64,000 nucleotides of DNA, taken from NCBI GenBank assembly GCA_041394705.1, contig JAWKHS010000010.1:124001-188000 (forward strand), read 5' to 3'. The DNA is from Vicinamibacterales bacterium. GTDB lineage: Bacteria > Acidobacteriota > Vicinamibacteria > Vicinamibacterales > UBA2999. Shown here piece after piece: positions 8,743-16,813 of this stretch (within the stretch, counting starts at the first letter, position 1; each line of letters starts with the position of its first letter). The position numbers were made by a program, and so were the translations under genes. The notes beneath the pieces are model-generated. The model did not search any database. It was not told the DNA's origin and was given only the letters and a program-made list of their open reading frames with translations.

Positions 8743-9428
8743 TTCTTGGGCTTGTCCTTGTCGTCGCCTTCCTTGTCGGCCTTGCCCTTCTTCGCGACCT
8801 CGGGCTCCGCGGCCGCCGCGGGCGCGGCGGCCGCATCGGCGGTCTCGGCCGCAGCGGCGCGCGGCGCCACGACGTGGACCAGCATCACGTCACCCTCGGT
8901 CTGCGCCGTCCACGAGGCGTTGGTGGCGATGTCCCGCACGTAGACCGCCTGGCCGAGCTCCAGCTCGCTGACATCCAGGTCGATGTGCTCGGGAATGGCC
9001 GTCGGCAGGCACTCGACCTCGACTTCCTTGTGCAGGAACTCGAGGATGCCCCCCTGCTGCTTCACGCCCCGCGGCTCGCCGTGGAGCACGACCGGGACGC
9101 TGACCGAGAGCTTCCGCTCCAGGTTCACCCGGTAGAAGTCCGCGTGCAGCAGCTTCTGCGAGATCGGGTCCAGCTGGAACTCGCGCACGAGCACCTTCTG
9201 GGTGCTCTCGCCGGGCACGTTCAGCGTGATGAGCGTGTTGACGCCGGACGCCGAGTGGAGGATGCGCATCATCTCCTTCGGGCTGACCGCCACCTGCACG
9301 GGCGCCACGTCGTCGCCCGCCTTCTGCGCGCCGTAGACCACGGCCGGCACCTGGCCCGCTGCGCGCAGCCGCCGCGCCTCGTTCTTGCCCTTGCCCGTCC
9401 GCTTGACCGCTTCCAGTGTCGCTTCCAT
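8739..9428 (-). CDS. rplY: 50S ribosomal protein L25/general stress protein Ctc
   Basis: A long (Ctc-type) L25 that binds 5S rRNA. The 229-residue product has the N-terminal 5S-binding domain (EARRLRAAGQVPAVVYG) and the TL5-like C-terminal beta domain (VSVPVVLHGEPRGVKQQGG ... ECLPTAIPEHIDLDVSEL). It ends in an Ala-rich and then Lys/Asp-rich tail of about 45 residues, typical of this type. The ATG at 9428 is 39 bases after the prs stop; the gap carries the same GGGACC-type tract seen after other stops in the window. Confidence 0.96.
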   Translation of the reverse strand: MEATLEAVKRTGKGKNEARRLRAAGQVPAVVYGAQKAGDDVAPVQVAVSPKEMMRILHSASGVNTLITLNVPGESTQKVLVREFQLDPISQKLLHADFYRVNLERKLSVSVPVVLHGEPRGVKQQGGILEFLHKEVEVECLPTAIPEHIDLDVSELELGQAVYVRDIATNASWTAQTEGDVMLVHVVAPRAAAAETADAAAAPAAAAEPEVAKKGKADKEGDDKDKPKK

Positions 9429-9467
9429 GACTCGTGTCCTTCTTCCCTGGTCCCTGGTGCCCGGTCC

Positions 9468-10424
9468 CTACACGAACAGTGAGGAAACCGATGTCTCTTC
9501 GTGGATGCTGCGGATGGCCTGCCCCAGCAGGCGCGCCACCGACAGCTCGAAGATCTTGCCGCACTTCTCTTTCTTCTCCTCGAGCGGGATCGTGTTGGTC
9601 ACGATCAGCCGGTCGAGCGGCGACTTCTCGATGCGCTCGAGCGCCGGCCCCGAGAGCACGCCGTGCACGGCGCACGCGAGCACGCGGTCGGCGCCGGCGT
9701 CCTTGAGCGCCTGCGCCGCCTTCTGGATGGTGCCCGCCGTGTCGATGATGTCGTCGGCGATCACGCACGTGCGGCCGCGGATGTCGCCGATGACGTTCAT
9801 GACCTCGGCCGACCCGTCGTCCGGGCTGCGCCGCTTGTCGATGACGGCCAGTTCGGCGTCCAGGCGCTTGGCGTAGGCCCGGGCGCGCTCGGCGCCGCCG
9901 GCGTCGGGCGCCACGATGGTCAGCTTCGGGAAGTCCTGCCTGGACAGGTGGTCGATGATGACGGGAGCCGCGAACAGGTGATCGACCGGGATGTCGAAGA
10001 ACGCCTGAATCTGGGCCTTGTGCAGGTCCATCGTCAGCACGCGGTGGGCGCCGGCCGCCGCGATCACGTTCGCGACGAGCTTGGCCGAGATGGGCACCCT
10101 CGGCTTGTCCTTCCGATCCTGCCGGGCGTAGCCGTAGTACGGCAGGACCGCCGTGATGCGCGCCGCCGACGAGCGGCGGAACGCGTCGATCATGATGAGG
10201 AGCTCGACCAGGTGCTGGTCGACTGGCGAGCAGGTGGGCTGAACGAGGAACACGTCGGTGCCGCGGATGTTCTCGTCGATCTGGAACGAGACCTCGGTGT
10301 CCGGGAAGCGCCGCAGGCGCGCCTGACCGAGCGGCACGCCCAGGAACTGCGCGATCTCGCGGGCGAGCCGCGGATGCGCGCTCCCCGAGAAGACTTTGAG
10401 ATCCCCGAAGCCGGTCTGTGGCAT
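9468..10424 (-). CDS. prs: ribose-phosphate pyrophosphokinase
   Basis: Makes PRPP from ribose 5-phosphate and ATP, for nucleotide, histidine and tryptophan synthesis. The 318-residue product starts at MPQTGFGDLKVFSG (ATG 10424). It carries LPYYGYARQDRKDKPRVPISAK, with the catalytic flexible-loop region, VAPDAGGAERARAYAKRL, and the PRPP-binding loop IADDIIDTAGTI. It follows tRNA-Gln and ispE on the same strand and precedes rplY and pth. The family length (about 315) matches. Confidence 0.97.
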   Translation of the reverse strand: MPQTGFGDLKVFSGSAHPRLAREIAQFLGVPLGQARLRRFPDTEVSFQIDENIRGTDVFLVQPTCSPVDQHLVELLIMIDAFRRSSAARITAVLPYYGYARQDRKDKPRVPISAKLVANVIAAAGAHRVLTMDLHKAQIQAFFDIPVDHLFAAPVIIDHLSRQDFPKLTIVAPDAGGAERARAYAKRLDAELAVIDKRRSPDDGSAEVMNVIGDIRGRTCVIADDIIDTAGTIQKAAQALKDAGADRVLACAVHGVLSGPALERIEKSPLDRLIVTNTIPLEEKKEKCGKIFELSVARLLGQAIRSIHEETSVSSLFV

Positions 10425-10479
10425 CGATCCTGCCGCGCCTGTCGTGCGCCGCCTCCCCGGGCGACGCGATTGAAGTTGT

Positions 10480-10554
10480 TGGTTGGGGCGGAAGGATTCG
10501 AACCTTCGAATACGGGCTCCAAAGGCCCGCGCCTTACCGCTTGGCCACGCCCCA
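10480..10554 (-). tRNA. tRNA-Gln (anticodon TTG)
   Basis: Read on the minus strand, the sequence folds into a full cloverleaf. The acceptor pairs TGGGGCG with CGCCCCA, the D arm is GCC/GGC with AGCGGTAA, and the anticodon stem is CGGGC/GCCCG around the loop CTTTGGA (anticodon TTG). The variable loop has five bases and the T stem is GAAGG/CCTTC around TTCGAAT. The 3' end continues A-CCA, so the CCA is encoded. It lies between ispE and prs, so it may be processed from a common transcript. Confidence 0.97.
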
Positions 10555-10673
10555 CCCTCGTGGCAGTACCGCCACCCCCCCCCGCGAAGGGCACCCTCCG
10601 GGCCGCCGGCGGTCGACGGCCCCTCGAACACACCTTTCACGGGCGGACGAAACCTCAAGTGTATACGACGGGA

Positions 10674-11579
10674 TCAGCCGCCGGCAAGGGCGCGGCGCTG
10701 CTCCCTCCGGACCGCGGCCCGCGACACGGTCCTGGTGAGGATGGCCCGCCAGCCGTCCGCGGTCAGGCGCCGCTCCGCCGCGGCGGCGGACTCCCGGTCG
10801 CCGAACACGCCGAATACGGCCGAGCCGCTCCCGGACATCGCCGCGTAGACCGAGCCCTGGCGAGTCAACGCCCTCACGGCGTGTCGGATCCGGGGATGGC
10901 GCCGGGCCACGGGCCCTTCCAGATCGTTCCCGACCCCGACGGCCCACGCCGGCCAGTCCGCGGGCAGCCGCCGCGCCGGCCGTCGGGCCCGGCCGTGGGC
11001 GTCCTCGTCGTACCAACGGTAGGCCTCGGCTGTGGACACGCCGAATTCCGGGCAGACCAGGACCACCCAGGACGGCGGCGGCTCCACCAGGGGCGAGACG
11101 TCGTCGCCGCGGCCCACGCCCATCGCGGTGCCGCCCGAGAGAAAGAACGGGACATCGGCGCCCAGCCGCGCGCCCAGCCGCGACAGCGTTGGCAGATCCA
11201 GCCCCAGTCGCCACAGATGGGAGGTGGCGACCAGCATCGCGGCGGCATCGCTGCTGCCGCCGCCGAGACCCGCTTCGGCCGGGATCCGCTTCCTGAGCTG
11301 GACGTGCAGCCCGCGGGGCTCGCCGCTCCCGCCGCGGACGACGGCATGGAGGAGCGCCGCGGCTTTCCATACGAGGTTCCGGGCGTCCACGGGCACGCCC
11401 GGCGTGTCGCACTCGATCACGAACGGGCCGCGCGTGCGGCGGAGGCACAGCGTGTCGTGCAGCCGGATCGTCTGCAGCACGGTGCGGACATCGTGATAGC
11501 CGTCGGGCAGCAGCCCGACCAGGCGCAGGTCGAGGTTGACCTTGGCGAACGCGCGCGTCGTGATCACCCGAGGCGCCAT
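10674..11579 (-). CDS. ispE: 4-diphosphocytidyl-2-C-methyl-D-erythritol kinase
   Basis: GHMP-family kinase of the non-mevalonate isoprenoid pathway. The 301-residue product starts at MAPRVITTRAFAKVNLDLRL (ATG 11579). It has the catalytic KVNLDL and GYHDVRT motifs, the glycine-rich ATP loop PAEAGLGGGSSDAAA, and the C-terminal MSGSGSAVFGVF motif. It follows the LolB-like lipoprotein gene by four bases and is upstream of tRNA-Gln and prs. This is a close parallel to the lolB-ispE-prs order known from gamma-proteobacteria. Confidence 0.96.
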   Translation of the reverse strand: MAPRVITTRAFAKVNLDLRLVGLLPDGYHDVRTVLQTIRLHDTLCLRRTRGPFVIECDTPGVPVDARNLVWKAAALLHAVVRGGSGEPRGLHVQLRKRIPAEAGLGGGSSDAAAMLVATSHLWRLGLDLPTLSRLGARLGADVPFFLSGGTAMGVGRGDDVSPLVEPPPSWVVLVCPEFGVSTAEAYRWYDEDAHGRARRPARRLPADWPAWAVGVGNDLEGPVARRHPRIRHAVRALTRQGSVYAAMSGSGSAVFGVFGDRESAAAAERRLTADGWRAILTRTVSRAAVRREQRRALAGG

Positions 11580-11583
11580 CGGG

Positions 11584-12357
11584 TCAGCGGGCCGAAAGCG
11601 GGCTCGCGCGCCGCAGGTCGTCCAGGCCGATCGGCGTCGCATCCAGCGGGACGGCAACCTCGAAGGCCGCCGCGTCGAGCGGCACGTTCGTCTCCACGCC
11701 GGACAACTCCGCCACGAGGTCGATGGGCGGCGTCGACGGCTGGCGCCGGACACGGACGCGCCGGGCGATGCCTCCCAGGTGGGCGGCGTAGTCCACCTGC
11801 CAGCCCCGGTAGCTGGCTCCGACCACGACGCCGCGACGGAGGAACACGTGCGCCTCGCCGTCGACGACTTCCTGCCAGGCATCGCCGTAGCGCAGCCCGC
11901 GCCCCGCCGGACCGGCCAGGCACCCCAGGAGGACGTCCCGCAGTTCGGCGGCGTCGAGCGGCAGCCCGGTGAGGGCGTCGAGCACGTCCGCCACGGGCGC
12001 TCCGCGGAGCACCTGGTGCTCGCGGGGGAACAGCAGCGTGTCGGTGACGCCGTCGGAGGCCAGGATGAGCCCTGGGGGCCCGAAGGGCGCCAGTGCCTCG
12101 AGTCGGACGGACGAGGGCTCGGCGAACCCGGCGAGCAGCCGCGCCCTGACGCGTTCGGTCCCCACCCGTCCCGACAGCCGGATCTCGGTCGTCGCCGTCT
12201 TGAGCGGGCGGCAGTGCGGGGTTGCGGACAGCAGCGCGGCCACGGCGCCCGGATCGTCCGACGACGGGCCGGCCGGACGCGGCGCCGGAGCGGCGCACGA
12301 TGCCAGGAGGAGCGCGGCCGCCGGCACCAGCCCGCACCGCGCGCGGGCGCCGCTCAT
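11584..12357 (-). CDS. LolB-like outer-membrane lipoprotein
   Basis: The 257-residue product starts with a lipoprotein signal: Arg-containing N-terminus, a hydrophobic stretch and the lipobox LLASC (Cys about 21). The mature part resembles LolB/DUF4292-type proteins, with an amphipathic beta half-barrel suggested by alternating strands (EIRLSGRVG, RARLLAGF, SVRLEALAPFG, LLFPREHQVL). LolB receives lipoproteins from LolA and inserts them in the outer membrane. Sequence alone is not diagnostic, but the position between a TPR gene and ispE mirrors lolB-ispE elsewhere. ATG 12357 overlaps the TPR gene stop as ATGA. Confidence 0.7.
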   Translation of the reverse strand: MSGARARCGLVPAAALLLASCAAPAPRPAGPSSDDPGAVAALLSATPHCRPLKTATTEIRLSGRVGTERVRARLLAGFAEPSSVRLEALAPFGPPGLILASDGVTDTLLFPREHQVLRGAPVADVLDALTGLPLDAAELRDVLLGCLAGPAGRGLRYGDAWQEVVDGEAHVFLRRGVVVGASYRGWQVDYAAHLGGIARRVRVRRQPSTPPIDLVAELSGVETNVPLDAAAFEVAVPLDATPIGLDDLRRASPLSAR

Positions 12358-14336
12358 CGGGGCCGGCGGCCCAGTTGCTGCAGCCGACGCTCGATGGCGG
12401 TCCGGTCGATGTCCACGCCGTCGCCGCGGAGCGCGAGTTCGAGCCGATCGGCGGCCTCGTCGCGGCGCCCCAGGGCGAGCAGCACGTCGGCGTGATGCGA
12501 CTGGATGACCGAGCTGCCGCGAAGCGCCGTCGCCGCGCGCCTCAGCGGCTCCTCGGCCTCGGCCGCACGTCCAAGCTTGAAGAGCGCCCAGCCCCGGCTG
12601 TCGAGGAACGCGGGGTTGCCCGGCTCGACGGCCAAGGCGCGATCGACCAGCGTCAGCGCCTCCGGGACCTTCTGGCCGTGATTGGCCAGCATGTACCCGA
12701 GGTAGTTGAGCGTGTTGGCGTTCAGCGGATCCCGACGGAGGATGCGCCGGAACGTGCGCTCGGCGTCAGCGATCCGGCCCGCGTTCTCGTAGGCGGCGGC
12801 GAGCCGGAACGCCACCGCATCGTCGTCCGGGGCAGCGGTGGCCAGGGGCTCCAGGAGCGACACGGCGTCGGCCTGCCGCTTGGCTTCCTGGTAGACATCG
12901 GCGAGTGCAAAGGCGCCGGCGGTGGTGAGGCGCCGATCGCCGACCGCCGTCTCGGCGGCGCTCACCGCGTCCGTCGCGCGTCCCTCGCGGACGGCGGCGA
13001 TCGCCTGGACGCGAATCAACCCCAGGTCGTCGGGCGACGACTTCCTGGCGGCGGCCGCCACCCTGGCGGCTTCCGCCGGTTGCCCCGCGGCAAGGTACGC
13101 CTGGGCAAGGGCGGTCGCGAGGGGCGGCGCGTCCGGCAGCAGTCGCGAGGCGCGCTCGAACGCCTGCACCGCGCCGGCGGCATCGCCGATCTGCTGGCGG
13201 GCGCCGCCGAGTTCGGCCAGGAGCCGGACGGCGTCAGCCGGCGGCGCCTTGTCCAGGGCGCCGTCGGCCGCCAGCGGGGCGAGCAGCGCCTCGACGGCGG
13301 CGAAGTCGTACCGGTCACGGTAGTGGGTGGCGAGCAGCGCCAGCGTCGGCAGGTGTCGCGGCTCGGCCTCGAGCGCCTGGCGCGCGGCCTTCTCGAGGCC
13401 CCCGCTGTCGTTGCGGAGCCCGTAGGCGCGAGCGAGCAGATAGTGAGCGGCCGCATCCTTCGGCGCGCCATCCACGAACTGGGTCAGCTCCGCGATCGCA
13501 CGATCGACGCCCTTGCCGTCGGCGACGTTGAGCAGCGCGGCGGCCCTGCGCAGCTTGAGCTCCCGCCCGCGCGTCTTGAGGACGCGGGCGCCTTTGTCGA
13601 AGGCGTCGGCCGCCTCCTCGTACTTCCGCTGCCGTTCGTAGACGTCGCCGAGGGCAAGGTAGTAGCGGGGATTGACCTCGGCGGCACGTTCCAGGACGGC
13701 CTCGGCGCGGTCGAATTGTCCGAGCGCGCGATGGGCCTCGGCGAGCACCGACGCGGGCTCGCCCGCCGGTCCGGTCTGCGACACGAGGCGCTCGAGCACG
13801 GGCACCGCGTCCGCGTACCGCTCGGCCGCCACCAGCTGGCGCGCGTAGGTCATCTGCAGGCCGAGGTCGGTGGCCATCGTGGGCGTGCCGACCAGTTTCT
13901 GCAGTTCCGTGATCGCGGTATCGCGCCAGCGCTCCTCGCTGCCGTCCGCCGGGCCATCGACGATGCCGTCCGCCCACGCCGCGTTCACAAGGCCGAGGAC
14001 GCGGTGCCCTTCCTCGACATCGGGATCGAGCGCCAGCGCGCGCTCGGCCGCGGCCACGGCGTCGGCCGCGCGATTCTGGCGGACGTAGAAGGCCCCGAGT
14101 TCGGCCTGGAGCTCCGCGGACGCCGGGTCCAGCGCGATCGCCTTTTTCAGCCCTGCTTCCGCGGCCTCGACCTCGTCGCGGCCCTCCGCGCGACGGGCGA
14201 GCAGGAACTCGTACATCGCCGCACCGGAGTTCGATGGCGCCACGGCCGGCTGAGCCGGCGCGCCGGAACCCTGCGCCGCGACGGGGCGGCCGGCCACGAG
14301 CAGGAGCAGGGCGACCACGGCACGTCGCAGCGTCAT
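12354..14336 (-). CDS. secreted tetratricopeptide-repeat protein
   Basis: A 660-residue protein with an N-terminal signal peptide (to about residue 22, ending VAAQG) and TPR units along nearly all of its length. Typical consensus pieces are ALALDPDVEEGHRVLG, NPRYYLALGDVYERQRKYEEAADAF, RDPLNANTLNYLGYMLANHG, and EPGNPAFLDSRGWALFKLGR. These helix-turn-helix repeats form a protein-binding superhelix, here presumably periplasmic. The stop overlaps the LolB-like start (ATGA), so it may serve in outer-membrane or lipoprotein assembly, but this is context only. It is divergent from trm112. Confidence 0.85.
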   Translation of the reverse strand: MTLRRAVVALLLLVAGRPVAAQGSGAPAQPAVAPSNSGAAMYEFLLARRAEGRDEVEAAEAGLKKAIALDPASAELQAELGAFYVRQNRAADAVAAAERALALDPDVEEGHRVLGLVNAAWADGIVDGPADGSEERWRDTAITELQKLVGTPTMATDLGLQMTYARQLVAAERYADAVPVLERLVSQTGPAGEPASVLAEAHRALGQFDRAEAVLERAAEVNPRYYLALGDVYERQRKYEEAADAFDKGARVLKTRGRELKLRRAAALLNVADGKGVDRAIAELTQFVDGAPKDAAAHYLLARAYGLRNDSGGLEKAARQALEAEPRHLPTLALLATHYRDRYDFAAVEALLAPLAADGALDKAPPADAVRLLAELGGARQQIGDAAGAVQAFERASRLLPDAPPLATALAQAYLAAGQPAEAARVAAAARKSSPDDLGLIRVQAIAAVREGRATDAVSAAETAVGDRRLTTAGAFALADVYQEAKRQADAVSLLEPLATAAPDDDAVAFRLAAAYENAGRIADAERTFRRILRRDPLNANTLNYLGYMLANHGQKVPEALTLVDRALAVEPGNPAFLDSRGWALFKLGRAAEAEEPLRRAATALRGSSVIQSHHADVLLALGRRDEAADRLELALRGDGVDIDRTAIERRLQQLGRRPR

Positions 14337-14406
14337 GCCAGCATCTTTTCACATTTCGAGCGCGCCGGGTCGGCGGCTCGGGAGCCCGCGCTATACTCCC
14401 ACCACC

Positions 14407-14577
14407 ATGCCGATCGACGCGGAGTTGCTCGAGATCCTCGCCTGTCCCGCGTGCAAGACACGGGTGGTCCTGGTGAAGGACGGCACCGCCTTGAAGTGCG
14501 AGACGTGCCGCCGGGTGTACCCGATCAAGGACGACATCCCGGTGATGCTCCTCGACGAGGCCACGGTCGAATCCTGA
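14407..14577 (+). CDS. Trm112-family zinc protein
   Basis: A 56-residue protein of the Trm112/YcaR family. Cysteines at 13, 16, 31 and 34 form a zinc-ribbon-like pair (ACPAC, CETC), followed by the conserved VYPIKDDIPVMLLDEA segment. In eukaryotes and archaea Trm112 activates methyltransferases; the bacterial role is unclear, and the gene is often found beside lipid A or LPS genes. Here its TGA overlaps the apparent CTG start of a GT9 glycosyltransferase, so the two are coupled. Confidence 0.92.
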   Translation: MPIDAELLEILACPACKTRVVLVKDGTALKCETCRRVYPIKDDIPVMLLDEATVES

Positions 14578-15641
14578 GAATCCTTCTGGTTCGCCTGCGT
14601 CTGGTCGGCGACGTGGTGTTCACCACGCCTGCCGTACACGCGCTGCGGCAGCGCTTCCCCGACGCACGCCTCGACTATCTCGTCGAACCCGCCGCCGCCC
14701 CCATCGTCCGGCACTCGCCCGATCTGGACGCCGTCATCGAGGCCGAGCGCCCGTCGGGACTACGGCGCCTCGGCTACGACCTCGCGCTCGCCGGGCGCCT
14801 GCGCCGCGCCCGCTACGACGTCGCCATCGACTTCCACGGCGGACCGCGAAGCGCGTGGCTGGTGTGGGCGTCCCGGGCGCCGCGCCGGATCGGCTACGAC
14901 ATCCCGGCCCGCCGTCTCTGCTACACGATTCGCGTCCCGTGGCGGCCCGACCTCGTGCCGCCGCGGCACTCCGTCCTGAATCAGTGGGACCTGGTGCTCC
15001 CTCTGGGCATCGGTCCGCCGACGCCGGAGGCCGATCCGGTGCGGATGACCGCCGGGGCCGACGCGCGGCGGGCCGCGGCCACACGGCTGTCGGAGGCGGG
15101 GGTGACCGAGGCGCACCGGCGCGTGATCATCCACGTCAGCGCCAGCAACCCGTTCCGCCGATGGCCTCGCGAGGCCTTCGCCCGGGTCGCTGCGGCGCTG
15201 GCGCTCGACGATCCGCGGCGCCGCATTATGATCACGGCCGGGCCGTCCGAGGCGGACGCGGCCGTCGCCGTCACCGACGCGGCGCAGCGCCTGGCCGGCG
15301 GCGCCGCGGCCGCGATCGTGCGGTGCGGCGAGCCGTCCCTCGAGGAGCTCCAGGTCATCATGACGGACGCGCAGCTCTTCATCGGCGGAGACTCCGGGCC
15401 GCTCCACGTCGCGGCCACCACGGGCGTCCCAGTCGTCGCGCTCTTCGGGCCCACACTCCCGGCCCGCTCGATGCCCTGGCGCGCCGGCGACGTGCCGGCC
15501 GAGGCCGTCGAACCCGGCCCCCTGCCGTGCCGGCCCTGTCACCAACGGGTGTGCGTGCCCGGCGACTTCCGGTGCCTGACCACGATCGGCCCCGACCAGG
15601 TGATTCACGCCGCGCGCCGCGCGCTGGGGACGTCGTCGTGA
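14574..15641 (+). CDS. glycosyltransferase family 9 (ADP-heptose:LPS heptosyltransferase-like), CTG start
   Basis: A GT9 protein of 355 residues. It has the N-terminal RILLVRLRLVGDVVFTTP motif, a central Rossmann boundary, and the nucleotide-sugar-binding FIGGDSGPLHVAATTGVPVVALFGPT segment. A Cys-rich stretch (PCRPCHQRVC) lies near the end. GT9 enzymes transfer heptose to the LPS inner core. The family normally begins M-RILLVRL, and the only codon directly before RILL is CTG at 14574, overlapping the trm112 stop as CTGA. The nearest alternative, a GTG at 14505, lies deep inside trm112. The following ligase and heptose kinase genes support an LPS-core role. Confidence 0.88.
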   Translation: MRILLVRLRLVGDVVFTTPAVHALRQRFPDARLDYLVEPAAAPIVRHSPDLDAVIEAERPSGLRRLGYDLALAGRLRRARYDVAIDFHGGPRSAWLVWASRAPRRIGYDIPARRLCYTIRVPWRPDLVPPRHSVLNQWDLVLPLGIGPPTPEADPVRMTAGADARRAAATRLSEAGVTEAHRRVIIHVSASNPFRRWPREAFARVAAALALDDPRRRIMITAGPSEADAAVAVTDAAQRLAGGAAAAIVRCGEPSLEELQVIMTDAQLFIGGDSGPLHVAATTGVPVVALFGPTLPARSMPWRAGDVPAEAVEPGPLPCRPCHQRVCVPGDFRCLTTIGPDQVIHAARRALGTSS

Positions 15642-16813
15642 GCAGCGTCGCGGTGGCCGCCGCGCCGATGGACCCGGCCGAGCGCCTCGATCGCATCGGC
15701 TGGTGGGCGCTCCTCGTCGCGGCGGCAGCCCTCCAGGTGTCCATCGCGGTGGCCGAAGCGGCCGTTGCCGTCGCCGGCCTGGCGTGGGTGACGCGCGTCG
15801 GCGCGGCCGGCATGCCGCGGCTGCCGCGCCTCGCCGTGCCGCTCACGGTCTATGCCGCCCTCACGATGCTGTCGGCCGCCGTGTCCCGGGATCCCGCCAT
15901 CAGCGTGCCCGACACCAAGCAGCTGCTCCTCTTCCTGCTGGTGCCCGTCGTCTTCGAGTTCGCGCGCGGGCCGCGCGCCCGCACGCTCGTGACGGTGGCG
16001 CTGATGGTCGGGGCCGCCAGCGCGCTCGTCGGCATCGTGCAGTACGGCGTGTTGAACTACGGCGGTCTCGGACGCCGGCCGCAAGGCACGCTCTCCCACT
16101 GGATGACCTACTCCGGGACGCTCATGCTCGTCGTGTGCGCGGGCGTGGCGCGGCTGCTGTACGACACCCGCGACCGGGGCTGGGCCGCCGTCGCGATGCC
16201 GGCCCTGGCCACGAGCCTCGCGCTGACGCTGACGCGGAGCGCCTGGGTGGGGGTCTTCGCGGGCGTCGGGACGTTGTTCCTGTTGAAGGACCGGCGTCTG
16301 GTCGGCGTGCTGCCCATCGTCGTGGCCCTGGTCGTCGCCTTCGCGCCGGCAACCGTCACCGATCGCGTCTATTCGATGTTCGACAGGAACGACCCCACGG
16401 GACGGGATCGCCTGGCGATGCTCGAGGCTGGCCGCGCGATGGTCGACGACCACCCCCTGACCGGCGTGGGGCCGGACATGGTCGAGCGCGTGTATCCCCG
16501 CTACCGGGTGCCGTGGGCGGTCCAGCCGTCCAATCCGCACCTCCACAACGTGCCGATGCAGATCGCGGCCGAACGCGGACTGCCAGCCCTCGCGGCGTGG
16601 CTCTGGTTCGTCGCCGCGACGGCGCGCGGCCTCTGGGAGCGACTGCGACGGACGCGCACCCCGGCCCTGGCGGCCGGCGGGCTCGCTGCGCTGGCGGCGA
16701 TGCTGGCGGCCGGCATGTTCGAGTACAACTTCGGCGACTCGGAGTTCCTGATGCTCTTCCTCGTCCTGATCACGGCGCCGTTCGCGGCCGACCGCGACGG
16801 AGGCCTGCCGTGA
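15638..16813 (+). CDS. O-antigen ligase/polymerase-type membrane protein
   Basis: A 391-residue polytopic inner-membrane protein with about ten hydrophobic segments. It has the Wzy_C/WaaL-type large periplasmic loop region around residues 235-310, carrying GRDRLAMLEAGRAMVDDHPLTGVGP and NPHLHNVPMQIAAERG. The NPHLHN/His stretch is typical of WaaL-like ligases, which join O-antigen to the lipid A core. The GTG start (15638) overlaps the GT9 stop (GTGA); an ATG at 15668 is possible but would break the coupling. The flanking GT9 and heptose kinase genes fit LPS-core assembly. A Wzy-type polymerase cannot be excluded. Confidence 0.85.
   Translation: MSSVAVAAAPMDPAERLDRIGWWALLVAAAALQVSIAVAEAAVAVAGLAWVTRVGAAGMPRLPRLAVPLTVYAALTMLSAAVSRDPAISVPDTKQLLLFLLVPVVFEFARGPRARTLVTVALMVGAASALVGIVQYGVLNYGGLGRRPQGTLSHWMTYSGTLMLVVCAGVARLLYDTRDRGWAAVAMPALATSLALTLTRSAWVGVFAGVGTLFLLKDRRLVGVLPIVVALVVAFAPATVTDRVYSMFDRNDPTGRDRLAMLEAGRAMVDDHPLTGVGPDMVERVYPRYRVPWAVQPSNPHLHNVPMQIAAERGLPALAAWLWFVAATARGLWERLRRTRTPALAAGGLAALAAMLAAGMFEYNFGDSEFLMLFLVLITAPFAADRDGGLP

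Noticed and set aside
12222..15641. A 1139-residue plus-strand frame running through the TPR gene into GT9
   Set aside because: Only the part after 14574 matches a protein family. The rest lies opposite the TPR repeats and is low-complexity shadow.
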